From: Fen-183 sp036504335
GTDB lineage: Bacteria; Acidobacteriota; Thermoanaerobaculia; UBA5066
Length of the DNA stretch: 64,000 nucleotides
Direction of reading: 5' to 3'
NCBI GenBank assembly: GCA_036504335.1
Contig: DASXVJ010000014.1
Coordinates: forward strand, 1-64,000
In this document: in pieces, positions 26,001 through 34,200 of the stretch
How the letters are laid out: each line of letters starts with the position of its first letter
How positions within the stretch are numbered: position 1 is the first letter of the stretch
Notes under the pieces: generated by a model
The model's input: only the letters and a program-made list of their open reading frames with translations
Databases searched by the model: none
What the model was told of the DNA's origin: nothing
Made by a program: the position numbers and the translations under genes

Positions 26001-26607
26001 GCTCCTCGACCGGCAGGTCCCGGGCTACCGGGAGATCCTCGCGAGCGAGCTGCCGCACTTCGTGCGCGAGGCCGTCGCGCTCGTCTTCGGGAAGAAGTTC
26101 GCGGAGACCGCCGCGCGGCGCTGCCTCAGGGCCGCGGCGGCGGTGTGGGCGGACGTGCGGGCGCGCGCGGAGCTCGTCGAGCCGACGTGCCTCTTCGCGA
26201 TGCTCTACCTGCGCTACATGGCGGACGACTCCGACAGCTGGGACGAGACGAAGGAGCACGAGAGCCTCACGACGCGCGAGGAGGAGCTCATCCGGGAGAC
26301 GTCGAGCGGCGCCTTCGGCGCGCTCTGCGCCGAGAAGCCCGGCGGCCGCTGGACCATCCTCCAGACGCTCGTGGACGCCGAGGAGGCGCCGCGCCTCCTT
26401 CTCGCGCGCGAGCTCACGATCGAGGAGAAACGCGAGTTCGTGGACCTCCGGATCGAGGGGTGGCTCCGCACGCTGCCCGACCCGCTCGCGCGAAGCCTCA
26501 GGGCCGCGTGGGCTCCGCTCCGCGAGCTGGACAAGGACGAGCTGACGCTCCGCACGACCGAGCAGATGGTCGCGCTGGAACGTCTCCGCGGCAGCCGGGG
26601 GGCGTGA
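23071..26607 (+). CDS. aminotransferase - archaeal-type PEP carboxylase fusion
   Basis: 1178 residues in one uninterrupted frame. Residues 1 to about 425 are a class I/II PLP aminotransferase, with NNPHNPTGRVY, LYDSVYQRLDY and the cofactor lysine in SGLSKMDMFG followed by GARACWLV. After an Ala/Pro linker, residues about 480-1000 resemble the archaeal-type PEP carboxylase family (PEPcase_2): GTKHPDSTAHR, EVLLDYEGRQISPEWV, HLLFRVPNPWIEQDEEKIS, RLVPLVENVGAL, FLIGAGRAGFRGGFDPE and LPRAINYNLGCTTLGLP. The last 180 residues are not recognised. The family reactions would be PEP + bicarbonate to oxaloacetate, then oxaloacetate + glutamate to aspartate. Channelling between the halves is inference. The aminotransferase substrate is not proven and the PEPC assignment rests on remembered motifs. 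Confidence 0.8.
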   Translation: MRTLSTRALSTPEPLVRAFARRVQQEGALDLTQGDYKNSDFAPHPEVVRAAQRITRNTVHSYGPAVGRMDVRSEIADFFNRDGLRDYPASDVRFLPDEILFTPGTRAGLAIVLEVLGEDGSGVVVPRPSWEYDWFIERAGKRVVELPTDAPGFLPDPEALDRILAKGGVSSVILNNPHNPTGRVYPRSLVEEIVRVAVKRRVFVLYDSVYQRLDYVDSFVNPAFANPEWRDWVVTMSGLSKMDMFGASTGARACWLVLSDEIRSNGVRAREILANLSAWLVATPSTLAQDWALAALQSPLAALRRPSPYMRERRDFMLQAADALAPLGVERTDFGGTFYAPLAFPGLVGASFDRLRNGVKERAVVKTSVDAFELLLTGGVGGIPFAAFAGPDAARYGTWQRLSYGSKDVPELEVFMDRVKTRIEAAARAGSSAPAPAAGRTVEASVWESACTEAGYDALDALDARSFAEARSRAAARPQQGTARLTGTKHPDSTAHRAEQLARALRAAPEGTPDRAHEALTYLEWNPLVDARAEFEETIADLLGPCSEVLLDYEGRQISPEWVDVPEKAVLALLRHGLVPGEDRHLLFRVPNPWIEQDEEKISKILASVARANVLFLLACEKLGIVAARNAIHELSIPQVNARAEIGAVVKIGTLYQQAVAGLFDGPPDRIDAFLSARIPPARRADVVARVSRVRLVPLVENVGALAHLPDFLEAYYQALERNHGASDLPTPAGLRTGFDAADSVVRVFVAMSDTAEQSGKIATDAAYTLTVAAREEAERRLAEHARRIGESAPRVTFLIGAGRAGFRGGFDPEHEGVVAQFARADGVTLQGIRADAPEATLRLAAKFREAAAAKRPAPAVGAGEREALLELLDTGVKAHTETLLRIAPLLAPFSGLVPQTRVRIRATGSVNYGRSIPVYPEEWGGGSSLPDNRDLRDAWPEGVTLPRAINYNLGCTTLGLPAVTSDLAALDKRAAVLLDRQVPGYREILASELPHFVREAVALVFGKKFAETAARRCLRAAAAVWADVRARAELVEPTCLFAMLYLRYMADDSDSWDETKEHESLTTREEELIRETSSGAFGALCAEKPGGRWTILQTLVDAEEAPRLLLARELTIEEKREFVDLRIEGWLRTLPDPLARSLRAAWAPLRELDKDELTLRTTEQMVALERLRGSRGA

Positions 26608-26634
26608 CGGGACATCGCGCCCCGGGCTCTCCCG

Positions 26635-27159
26635 TCAGCGCTTCGGCGGGAACTCCGCGAAGAGCTTGTCGACGGCCTCCTGGACGTATCCAGTCCTCTC
26701 CTGCGGCGTCTCGTCGCGGTCGACGACGCGCGATGCCAAGCCCCGCCAGACGAGCTCTTTGCGGGTCGTGTCGACGAGGTCCACGACGAGCGTCCCGACC
26801 GGGATGTTGTCGACGCGGGCGGTGTTCCAGTAGCCGCCGCGCCAGCCCCAGCCCCAACCCCAGCCCGAGCTGAACGTCGTGACCTGTCTCTGGTTGCGCA
26901 TGCGGGTATGGAGGACGACCCACAGATCCGGCTTCCCGTCCGCTTTCGTGAGGCCCTTCGCCTGGAGAGACCGGTCGATCGCGGCCTGTACGCGCTTCAT
27001 CTGGAACGCGTCGCCCTCGTGGACGTCCTTGAACGCGTACGTGCGGTAGGCGTCGAAACGCGCGGTGGTGTCGAAGTCGACGTTCGTCGTGATGCTCGAG
27101 CAGCCCGCGCCGGTCAGCACGGCCGCTGCGGCGAGCGCGAGAAGGAAATTCTTTCTCAC
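26635..27159 (-). CDS. DUF4136 lipoprotein
   Basis: 174 residues from a GTG start, with a lipoprotein-type signal ending at GAG-C20. The mature part has the DUF4136 pattern: VDFDTTARFDAYRTYAFKD near the N-terminus, VQAAIDRSLQAKGL, then DLWVVLH and IPVGTLVVDLVDTTRKELVW toward the end. A run of alternating Gly-Trp (SSGWGWGWGWRGG) sits in the middle, as in many relatives. Members are periplasmic-facing lipoproteins of unknown function. It converges on the end of the aminotransferase-PEPC gene with 27 bp between and is divergent from the NtrC-type regulator gene. No clear ribosome-binding site is seen. Confidence 0.85.
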   Translation of the reverse strand: MRKNFLLALAAAAVLTGAGCSSITTNVDFDTTARFDAYRTYAFKDVHEGDAFQMKRVQAAIDRSLQAKGLTKADGKPDLWVVLHTRMRNQRQVTTFSSGWGWGWGWRGGYWNTARVDNIPVGTLVVDLVDTTRKELVWRGLASRVVDRDETPQERTGYVQEAVDKLFAEFPPKR

Positions 27160-27304
27160 GGTACTGGCCCTCCGGGCGTTCGACGTGCAAAAGCCCTGCC
27201 GGGTTGACCCGAGGCCCCGGGAGGACGGCTCGATGCCGGTGCCCGTCGCCGCATCGTCCCCAGTTTCCCGTCCCGGAACCGCGTCGTCCGGGCCGGCGCG
27301 CCGC

Positions 27305-27310
27305 TAGAAT
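27305..27310 (+). promoter_or_regulatory. -10 box TAGAAT, eight bases before a GTG start
   Basis: TAGAAT is followed after eight bases by GTG 27319 with no Shine-Dalgarno sequence. This matches a leaderless arrangement in which transcription starts at or next to the start codon. No convincing -35 hexamer is visible. Confidence 0.5.
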
Positions 27311-27318
27311 GAGTCGAC

Positions 27319-28677
27319 GTGTCGCGACCCGCTAGCCCTGCGCTCCGCATCGCCGTCGTCGACGACGACGAGGGCGTCCGCGAGTTGCTGCGCTCCACCC
27401 TCGTTCGCGAGGGCGCGAGCGCCGACGTGTTTTCGAATTCCCGGGCCTTTGTCGACCGGGCGATCTTCACGGACTACGACGTCATCTTCTGCGATCTCAT
27501 GCTCCCGGACCTCTCGGGCATCGACGTTCTTTTCGAGGTGCGCCAGAAGGCTCCGGGCGTTCCGTTCGTCATCATCTCGGGTCAGGCCGGGGTTTCGGAC
27601 GCGATCGAGGCGATGAAGGCCGGCGCGACGGACTTCCTCGTCAAACCCTTCCGGATCCAGAGCGTTCTCGACCTGATCCGCCGCCTCACGCCGGACGCGC
27701 CGCTCCGGACCCCATCCGGAACCTGGAGGCGGGCTCAGCAGCAGGATGCCGCGATCGGGACCTCGAAGGCCTGGAGGGACGTGCTCGAAAAGGCGCGTCG
27801 CGTCGCGGAGCTCTCGTGCACGGTCCTCATCCGGGGCGAGACGGGCACGGGCAAGGAGGTCGTCGCGAAGTACATCGCGTCGCACGGCCCCCGGGCCGGA
27901 AGGCCCTTCGTCGCCCTCAACTGCGCGGCGATCCCCGACGACCTCATCGAGAGTGAACTGTTCGGCCACGTGCGCGGAGCCTTCAGCGGAGCCACGAACG
28001 CCCGGCGTGGCCTGTTCGAGGAGGCGGAGGGCGGAACCCTTCTCCTCGACGAAGTCGGCTCGATGCCGATGGCTGCCCAGGCGAAGGTGCTCCGCGCGCT
28101 CGAGGAGTTTCAGATCCGCCGGGTCGGGGACAACGCAAGCGTCGCGGTGGACGTCCGGATCGTCGCCTCGACGAACGTCGACATGGAAGCCGCCGTTCGG
28201 CGGCAGACGTTCCGCGAGGACCTGTACTACCGCCTGGCCGTCGTCACGCTGCGAGTGCCCGCCCTTCGGGACCGCGAAGAGGACAAGCTCCTCCTCGCCG
28301 ACCATTTCCTGAAGATGTTCTCGCAGCCGTCCCGGTATCCGCACCGCCTGTCCGCCGACGCCCGGGACCTGATCCTCCACGATCCGTTTCCCGGCAACGT
28401 CCGTGAGCTCAAGCATGCGATCGAGCAGGCGTGCGCGCTTACGGCGCGTGAGGAGCTCACGGCCGAGGACTTTCCTCTGATTCTTTCCCGGGCCGACGGG
28501 GACGCGGGCGACTCGGGGTCCGGCGGGGGAGTTTCCGTCGCCGTGACACCCGAGCAGCTTCTGGACGCCCTGGCCCGGACGGGCGGCAACCGCGTCGAGG
28601 CGGCACGGCTGCTTCACATCAGCCGTTCGACCCTCTATCGGCTCCTGCGAAAGACTCCCGCGGACCCGGCGTCCTGA
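27319..28677 (+). CDS. NtrC-family sigma-54-dependent response regulator
   Basis: 452 residues. The N-terminal receiver (about 1-125) has phospho-acceptor Asp in IFCDLMLPDLSG (about 59). The AAA+ domain (about 150-385) has Walker A GETGTGKE (about 173), Walker B GGTLLLDEVG (about 238) and the sigma-54 contact loop GAFSGA in place of the usual GAFTGA (about 219). The C-terminal Fis-type helix-turn-helix reads GNRVEAARLLHISRSTLYRL. In the family, phosphorylated regulators remodel RNA polymerase-sigma-54 at -24/-12 promoters. No partner kinase gene is adjacent, but two hybrid kinases lie in the window. Its stop codon abuts that of the convergent protease gene with no gap. Confidence 0.93.
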   Translation: MSRPASPALRIAVVDDDEGVRELLRSTLVREGASADVFSNSRAFVDRAIFTDYDVIFCDLMLPDLSGIDVLFEVRQKAPGVPFVIISGQAGVSDAIEAMKAGATDFLVKPFRIQSVLDLIRRLTPDAPLRTPSGTWRRAQQQDAAIGTSKAWRDVLEKARRVAELSCTVLIRGETGTGKEVVAKYIASHGPRAGRPFVALNCAAIPDDLIESELFGHVRGAFSGATNARRGLFEEAEGGTLLLDEVGSMPMAAQAKVLRALEEFQIRRVGDNASVAVDVRIVASTNVDMEAAVRRQTFREDLYYRLAVVTLRVPALRDREEDKLLLADHFLKMFSQPSRYPHRLSADARDLILHDPFPGNVRELKHAIEQACALTAREELTAEDFPLILSRADGDAGDSGSGGGVSVAVTPEQLLDALARTGGNRVEAARLLHISRSTLYRLLRKTPADPAS

Positions 28678-31083
28678 TCACTCGAAGTAGCCGTTGACGT
28701 CCACGATGAACTGGAGCGGCCCGGCCGCGCCGTTCGAAACCCCCAGCGTGCCGCTCCCGTCCGCCGAGATCTTGATGATCGTGTTGTTCGCCCGGGTCCG
28801 TCCCGCCCGGAACGAGACCGTGTTGGCGACGGGCACGGGCTGGTCGCCCGGATAGAGAACCAGGGAGCCGGATGCGGCCGGCTCGACGACCGTCACGTTG
28901 ACCGACAGAGCGGCCGCGGTCGCCGAAATTCCGCATCGTCCGGCGAGCGACAGGACGCGCGAGCTCGCCGAGGCGAGAGCCGGCGCGGCGGCGTCCGGCC
29001 CGCTGGCGTTGCGACTGTCGAAGGCGCGGCAGGGAACGAGCGGGTAGAAGGACGAGGCGCCCTGCCCGGAGGGCGACACCCCCAGCGCCGCGGTGGAGCT
29101 CACGGCGGAGCCGAGTGTGTTCGTCGCCACGGCGCGGTACCGGGCGGCGTTCATTCCGAGGGTGACCCTCGTGAGCGAGAGCGTCTCCGATCGCGTGCCC
29201 GCGTACGGTGCGCCGTCGGACAGGTTCGCCCACGTGGCGCCCGCATCGGTCGAGACCTGCCACTGATACGAAGGGGCCGGTGTTCCGGTCGCGGCGACCG
29301 TGAACGCGACGCTCTGGCCTGCCGTCGCGATCCGGCTCGACGGCTGGGACACGATCGTAACCGCCTTCTGGAGAGGGAATGCGGACATGCGGGAAACGTC
29401 GAACAGGAACGCCTGGTTGCCGTGCGCGCTCCCGTAGCCGATCGCGCGGACGTCCGTGTACGTGTTTCCGGCCGCGTCGACGTAAGTTACGTCGACGACG
29501 CCCGGGTCGGAGTCGACGGAAGAAGTCTCTGGATGCGGCTGGCTCGCCCAGGAGGCCGGCGCCAGAAAGACGCCGTTCACCACGGCAACCGGAGATTCGG
29601 CCGCATGACTCCTGTGCTTCAGGGTGATCGTCCCGCCGTCCGCGCCGACGACCCCTCCAAAGACCCCGGCCGCGGCCCGAAGCGGAGCGCCGATGACCCG
29701 CCAGGAATCGCTCGAGACCGTCCCCCCGGCGACGAACTGGACGTTCAGGCGATAGAGATCGAAGGGGAGAAGGCCGGTCGCGAACCGGGAGGGGTCACCG
29801 CCCGGCCAGGGGAGATTCGAGGCCTGCGTCGTGAGGTCGACGTGGTCGTTGCCGAACCCGTAGAAGGCCGGGGGATTTTCCGTGGGCGTGATCCTCAGCG
29901 CGTTCTGCCAGACGACCGAGCCGTTGCCGGCGCGAAGCGTGGCCGTTCCCGCGGAGCCGTTGAGGTGGTAATAGTCGTAGCCGCCGGTCGCGTTCGGGGA
30001 CGCCCAGTCGGAACCGTTCAGGAACGTCTCGTAGAAGTAGATGCGGTTGAAGATGAAGTAGTCCGCGGGCGCGGGATAGTGCTGCGTCGAAAGCCAGATC
30101 TTCTTTCCGGGGTGGTCGGCGCAGTCGAAGATGTACTGCCTGTCGATCCAGAGCGCCGCGGCGCGGCCTTCGATCGTCGGCGCGACCGCGCGGACGATGT
30201 CTTTCACGAGATCGCGCGAAGGGGTCAGGCCCGGTTCCGCGTTGAGCCGGCGGTAGTACTCGGCGTTGAAGGCGCGGTGGAAGCCCGGATGCTCCCTCTC
30301 GATCTTCTCGATCGCGGCAGCCGCCATCTCGTACCGCGTCCAGTAGAGGAGCATCCCCCCCGAGTCGCTCCAGAAGTCCCTCGTCCGGAGCTCGGGAACG
30401 TTCTGGAAGTCGTAGTCCCACTCGTTGCTCGACTGGTAGATGCGCTGCGCGAGCCCGAAGGACGGGTTGCGGCGCGCGAACTCGGTCATCGCCTCGTACG
30501 ACACCGCCTGCGCGAAGCCCTCCTCGAACCCGCTCAGGGTAGGGTCGTACTGCCACTGCGGGCCGCTGCTCAGGACCCGGTCGCGCCGGAAGGCGTGGAC
30601 GAGCTCGTGGGTGAGGAGCTGGTACGTGACGTTGTCCCCGGCGTGGATCTCGTCGGCGGACGGAAGAAAGACGGCGGACGCCGTGTATCTCAGGTCGCGG
30701 ACGAGGTTGACCGTGTAATTCGTGGCGGGCGGCCCGTAGAGATCGCGCAGTACCGGGAGCATCTGGTCCATGAAGCCGCTCAGCGCGGCGGCTCTTTCGG
30801 GTGACCAGCCCGTGGTCGCCGTGCCGTCCGAGGCGAATCCGCCGGGCGCGATCGAGTAGGAGATCTGGTTCCCGGCCTCGCCGTAGAACCTGGCCGAGGT
30901 GCCGACGGCGCCGCGAGTCGCCGAGTCCGCCGTGGCCGGCGCGAGTGTCGGCCGCGTGATCCAGACCTCTCCGACCTGCGCCTCGCGGAGAAGGGGGGAC
31001 ACGCTCGCGCCGACCTGCGCCCGCGCGGCGCCCGCCGCCAGGAACACGGCGGACAGCGCGAGGAGCTTGAGAGGGGTCTTCAT
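28678..31083 (-). CDS. secreted HExxH metalloprotease-like protein with Ig-like and C-terminal module
   Basis: 801 residues from ATG 31083, where a signal peptide begins (MKTPLKLLALSAVFLAAG). Near residue 160 is LLTHELVHAFRRD, a zinc-protease HExxH motif, followed by GFEEGFAQAVSYEAM, where a glutamate could be the third zinc ligand as in gluzincins. Around residues 585-680 lies an Ig-like domain (QPSSRIATAGQSVAFTV, PSYQWQVSTDAGATW). The last 120 residues are a module starting FYPLVPCRAFDSR and ending VDVNGYFE, shared with the GH44 protein at 51186-53222. The product should be an extracellular peptidase, but the family is not identified beyond the motif. It meets the NtrC-type gene end to end. 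Confidence 0.78.
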   Translation of the reverse strand: MKTPLKLLALSAVFLAAGAARAQVGASVSPLLREAQVGEVWITRPTLAPATADSATRGAVGTSARFYGEAGNQISYSIAPGGFASDGTATTGWSPERAAALSGFMDQMLPVLRDLYGPPATNYTVNLVRDLRYTASAVFLPSADEIHAGDNVTYQLLTHELVHAFRRDRVLSSGPQWQYDPTLSGFEEGFAQAVSYEAMTEFARRNPSFGLAQRIYQSSNEWDYDFQNVPELRTRDFWSDSGGMLLYWTRYEMAAAAIEKIEREHPGFHRAFNAEYYRRLNAEPGLTPSRDLVKDIVRAVAPTIEGRAAALWIDRQYIFDCADHPGKKIWLSTQHYPAPADYFIFNRIYFYETFLNGSDWASPNATGGYDYYHLNGSAGTATLRAGNGSVVWQNALRITPTENPPAFYGFGNDHVDLTTQASNLPWPGGDPSRFATGLLPFDLYRLNVQFVAGGTVSSDSWRVIGAPLRAAAGVFGGVVGADGGTITLKHRSHAAESPVAVVNGVFLAPASWASQPHPETSSVDSDPGVVDVTYVDAAGNTYTDVRAIGYGSAHGNQAFLFDVSRMSAFPLQKAVTIVSQPSSRIATAGQSVAFTVAATGTPAPSYQWQVSTDAGATWANLSDGAPYAGTRSETLSLTRVTLGMNAARYRAVATNTLGSAVSSTAALGVSPSGQGASSFYPLVPCRAFDSRNASGPDAAAPALASASSRVLSLAGRCGISATAAALSVNVTVVEPAASGSLVLYPGDQPVPVANTVSFRAGRTRANNTIIKISADGSGTLGVSNGAAGPLQFIVDVNGYFE

Positions 31084-31256
31084 TGGTGTGTCTGGCGACG
31101 GGTGCCGTCGCCGGACACTCAGCAAGCGCGAGGCCGCTCCCGAGCCGGAGCAGGCCTAAGGAATCAGCTGAAAATGAAAGACTTAGCGGGGCCGTGCCGC
31201 GGCCACGTGTGTCAGGAACGGGAGCGGCAGTCTCGGACACGCCCGTGGCACACGCT

Positions 31257-34200
31257 CTACGGAGAGTCGAGGACCTCACGGATCGTCGCGGCGAGCGAAC
31301 TCTCGCTGAACGGCTTGGCGATGAACGCCGAGGCGAAGTCCGTCGCGATGTCGGCGGGGTAGCCCGACATGAAGACGACGCGGGCGGACGGGCGGAGCTC
31401 CGACACCCGGGCCGCGAGCTCCCGTCCGTCCATCCCCGGCATGACGAGGTCCGTCAGGAGGACGTGGATGTGCCGCGACTCCCGCGCGAGCAGCTCGAGC
31501 GCCCCCGCCCCGGTCCCCGCCTCCAGGACGTCGTATCCCCGCCGTTCGAGAATCGCCTTCGCGAGGGACCGGACGGCGGGCTCGTCCTCGACGAGAAGGA
31601 CGGTCTCGGTCCCGCGCGGAGAGGGAGACGCCGGATGCGCGGCCGGGGCGCTCCGCTCGTCGCAGCGCGGCAGGTAGATCCGGAACGTCGTCCCCGCGCC
31701 CGGGTGCGTCTCCACCGCGACGAACCCGCCGCTCTGCCTCACGATGCCGTAGACCGTCGCGAGCCCGAGGCCGGTGCCCTTCCCCTTCTCCTTCGTCGTG
31801 AAGAACGGCTCGAAGATGTGGGGGAGCGTTTCGGCGTCGATCCCGGCCCCGCTGTCGGCGATCGACAGGAGGACGTACCGCCCGGGCGGGACCCTGTCGT
31901 GGGCGGCCGCGAGAGGCGCGTCGAGATCCACGTCGGCGAGCGCGATCGTCAGGCGCCCGCCGCCCGTCATCGCGTCGCGGGCGTTCACGACCAGGTTGAG
32001 GACGACCTGCTCGATCTGCCCCGGATCGGCCTTCACGCGCCCGAGAGTGAGCGGCCGCGAGACGTGGACCTCGACGTCCTCGCCAATGAGCCGGCGCACC
32101 AGCTTCTCCGTCTCGGCGAGGACCGAACCGACGTCGAGGACGCGCGTCTCGAGAACCTGCTTGCGGCCGAAGGCGAGGAGCTGCCGCGTGAGCGCCGTCG
32201 CCCGTTCGGCCGCCCGGACGATCTCGTCGACGCTCTCGCGCTGCTCCGCGTCGTCCACGAGTGCGCTCTGCAGCAGCTCGCCGTACCCATGGATGACCGT
32301 GAGGAGGTTGTTGAAGTCGTGTGCGACGCCCCCCGCGAGCCGTCCCACGGCCTCCATCTTCTGGGCCTGGACGAGCTGCGCCTCGAGCTGCAGGCGATCC
32401 GTGATGTCCCACGCGTTGATCACGACGCCCGACACGCCGGCCTCCGAGGGAAGGCGGCTCCCGAGGACGGAAATCGTGCGCCACGATCCGTCCCGGTGCC
32501 GGAACCTCACCTCGAGGTTCTGGGTGCCCCCGCTCGCGAGGACGACCGACTGGAGCCTCTCGGCGGCGCGCGCCTGATCCTCCGGATGGAGGAACTCGAG
32601 GATGGACCGGCCGACGATCTCCTCCGGCTTGAATCCGAAGGTGCTCTCCACCGAGGGGCTCGCGTAACGCCCGACGCCGCTCGAGTCCAGCACCGCGATG
32701 ACGTCGCGGCTGTTCTCGATGATCGAGCGGAAGTACGCCTCGCTCTTCGCGAGGTCCTCCGCGGCGCGCCGGCGCGCCGTGACGTCCTCCTTGACGGCCA
32801 CGTAGCTCGTCGTGGCCCCCCGCTCGTCGCGGACCGGCGAGATCGTCGCGTTCTCCCAGAACAGGGTGCCGTCCTTGCGCCGGTTGCACAGCTCGCCCTG
32901 CCAGACCCCGCCCGCGGTGATCGTTTCCCAGAGGTCCCGGTACACGCGCGGCGACGTCCTCCCGGACTTCAGGAGGCGGGGGTTCTGCCCCAGGACCTCC
33001 GCGGCCGTGTATCCCGTCGCGCGCGTGAACTGCGGGTTCACGTACTCGATGCGCCCCTCGAGGTCCGTGATCACGACGCTGGCCGGCGACTGCTCCACGG
33101 CCCGCCAGAGGTTGCGCAGCGCCGCCTCGCTGCGCCGGAGCGCGTCGCGGGAGTCCATGGCCTCGAGCGCGAAGGAGAGGTTGCCCGCCAGCTCCTCGAG
33201 GAGCGCGACCTCGTCGCGGTCGACGAACGCGCGCGACGGGGCGTAGACGCAGAGGACGCGGGCCGGGCCCTTTCGGCAGCGGATCGGGAGGGCCGCGATC
33301 GACTGGAGGCCGTGCTCGAGCAGGGGCGCGCGCCACGGGCCGACCCGGGCGTCCGCGCCGGCGTCCGTGACGATCGTCGCGCGCGCCTCCCGGATCGCGG
33401 TCCCCACCGGGCCTCTTCCCTGGGGCGAGTCGTCCCAGCGGACCTCGACCTGCCGGAGATAGTGGGTGCGTCCCGCGCTCGCGAGCGGGACGACGCGCAT
33501 CGTCTCCCGGTCGGCCCGGCCAATCCACGCGAGGACGTAGCCGCCGGTCAGGACCAGGATCTCGCAGATCTCGGCGAACAGCCGGCTCTCGTCCGTCTCC
33601 CGCACGAGGAGCTCGTTCGCCGCGGCGACGGTCCTGAGGAGACGGTTGAGGTCCTGCGTGTGGCGCTCCGCCGCCTTGCGTGCCGAGATGTCGCGGACGA
33701 TGGCGATGTGGACGGCGTCTCCGGGCAGGTCCACGAGGCGCGTGCTGACTTCGGCGGCGAAGCGGCTGCCGTCGGCCCTCACGTGCTCGCTCTCGAAGAC
33801 GAGGCGGTCCCCGCTCTCGGCCTCGCGGAAGTGCTCTCGCGCGAGGGCGCGCTGCTCCGGGGGCCTCAGATCGGCTGCGGGCAGCCCGATGAGGTCCTCG
33901 CGGCTCCTGCCGTAGCACTCCTCGGCGGCCCTGTTCGCGTCGCGCACGCGGCCGTCCCGGCCGATGACGAAGACGGCGTCCGCGGCTCCCTCGAACAGGT
34001 TTCGGAACCCCTGCTCGCTGCGCGCGACGCGGATCTCGTTCGCGTCGACGAGCGAGCGCCACAGGCCGACGGCGGCGGCGCAGATCGCGAGCAGAAGCGC
34101 GCCCCACGTCAGGCCTCTCTGGAGCACGTCCTTCCGGAAAGCCGCGAGCGCCTCGGACTCGTCGATCTTCACGACGAGACCCCAGGGGACGTTCGAGAGG

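Noticed and set aside
22951..26259. A 1102-codon minus-strand frame
   Set aside because: It is antisense to the aminotransferase-PEPC fusion and has no recognisable motif.
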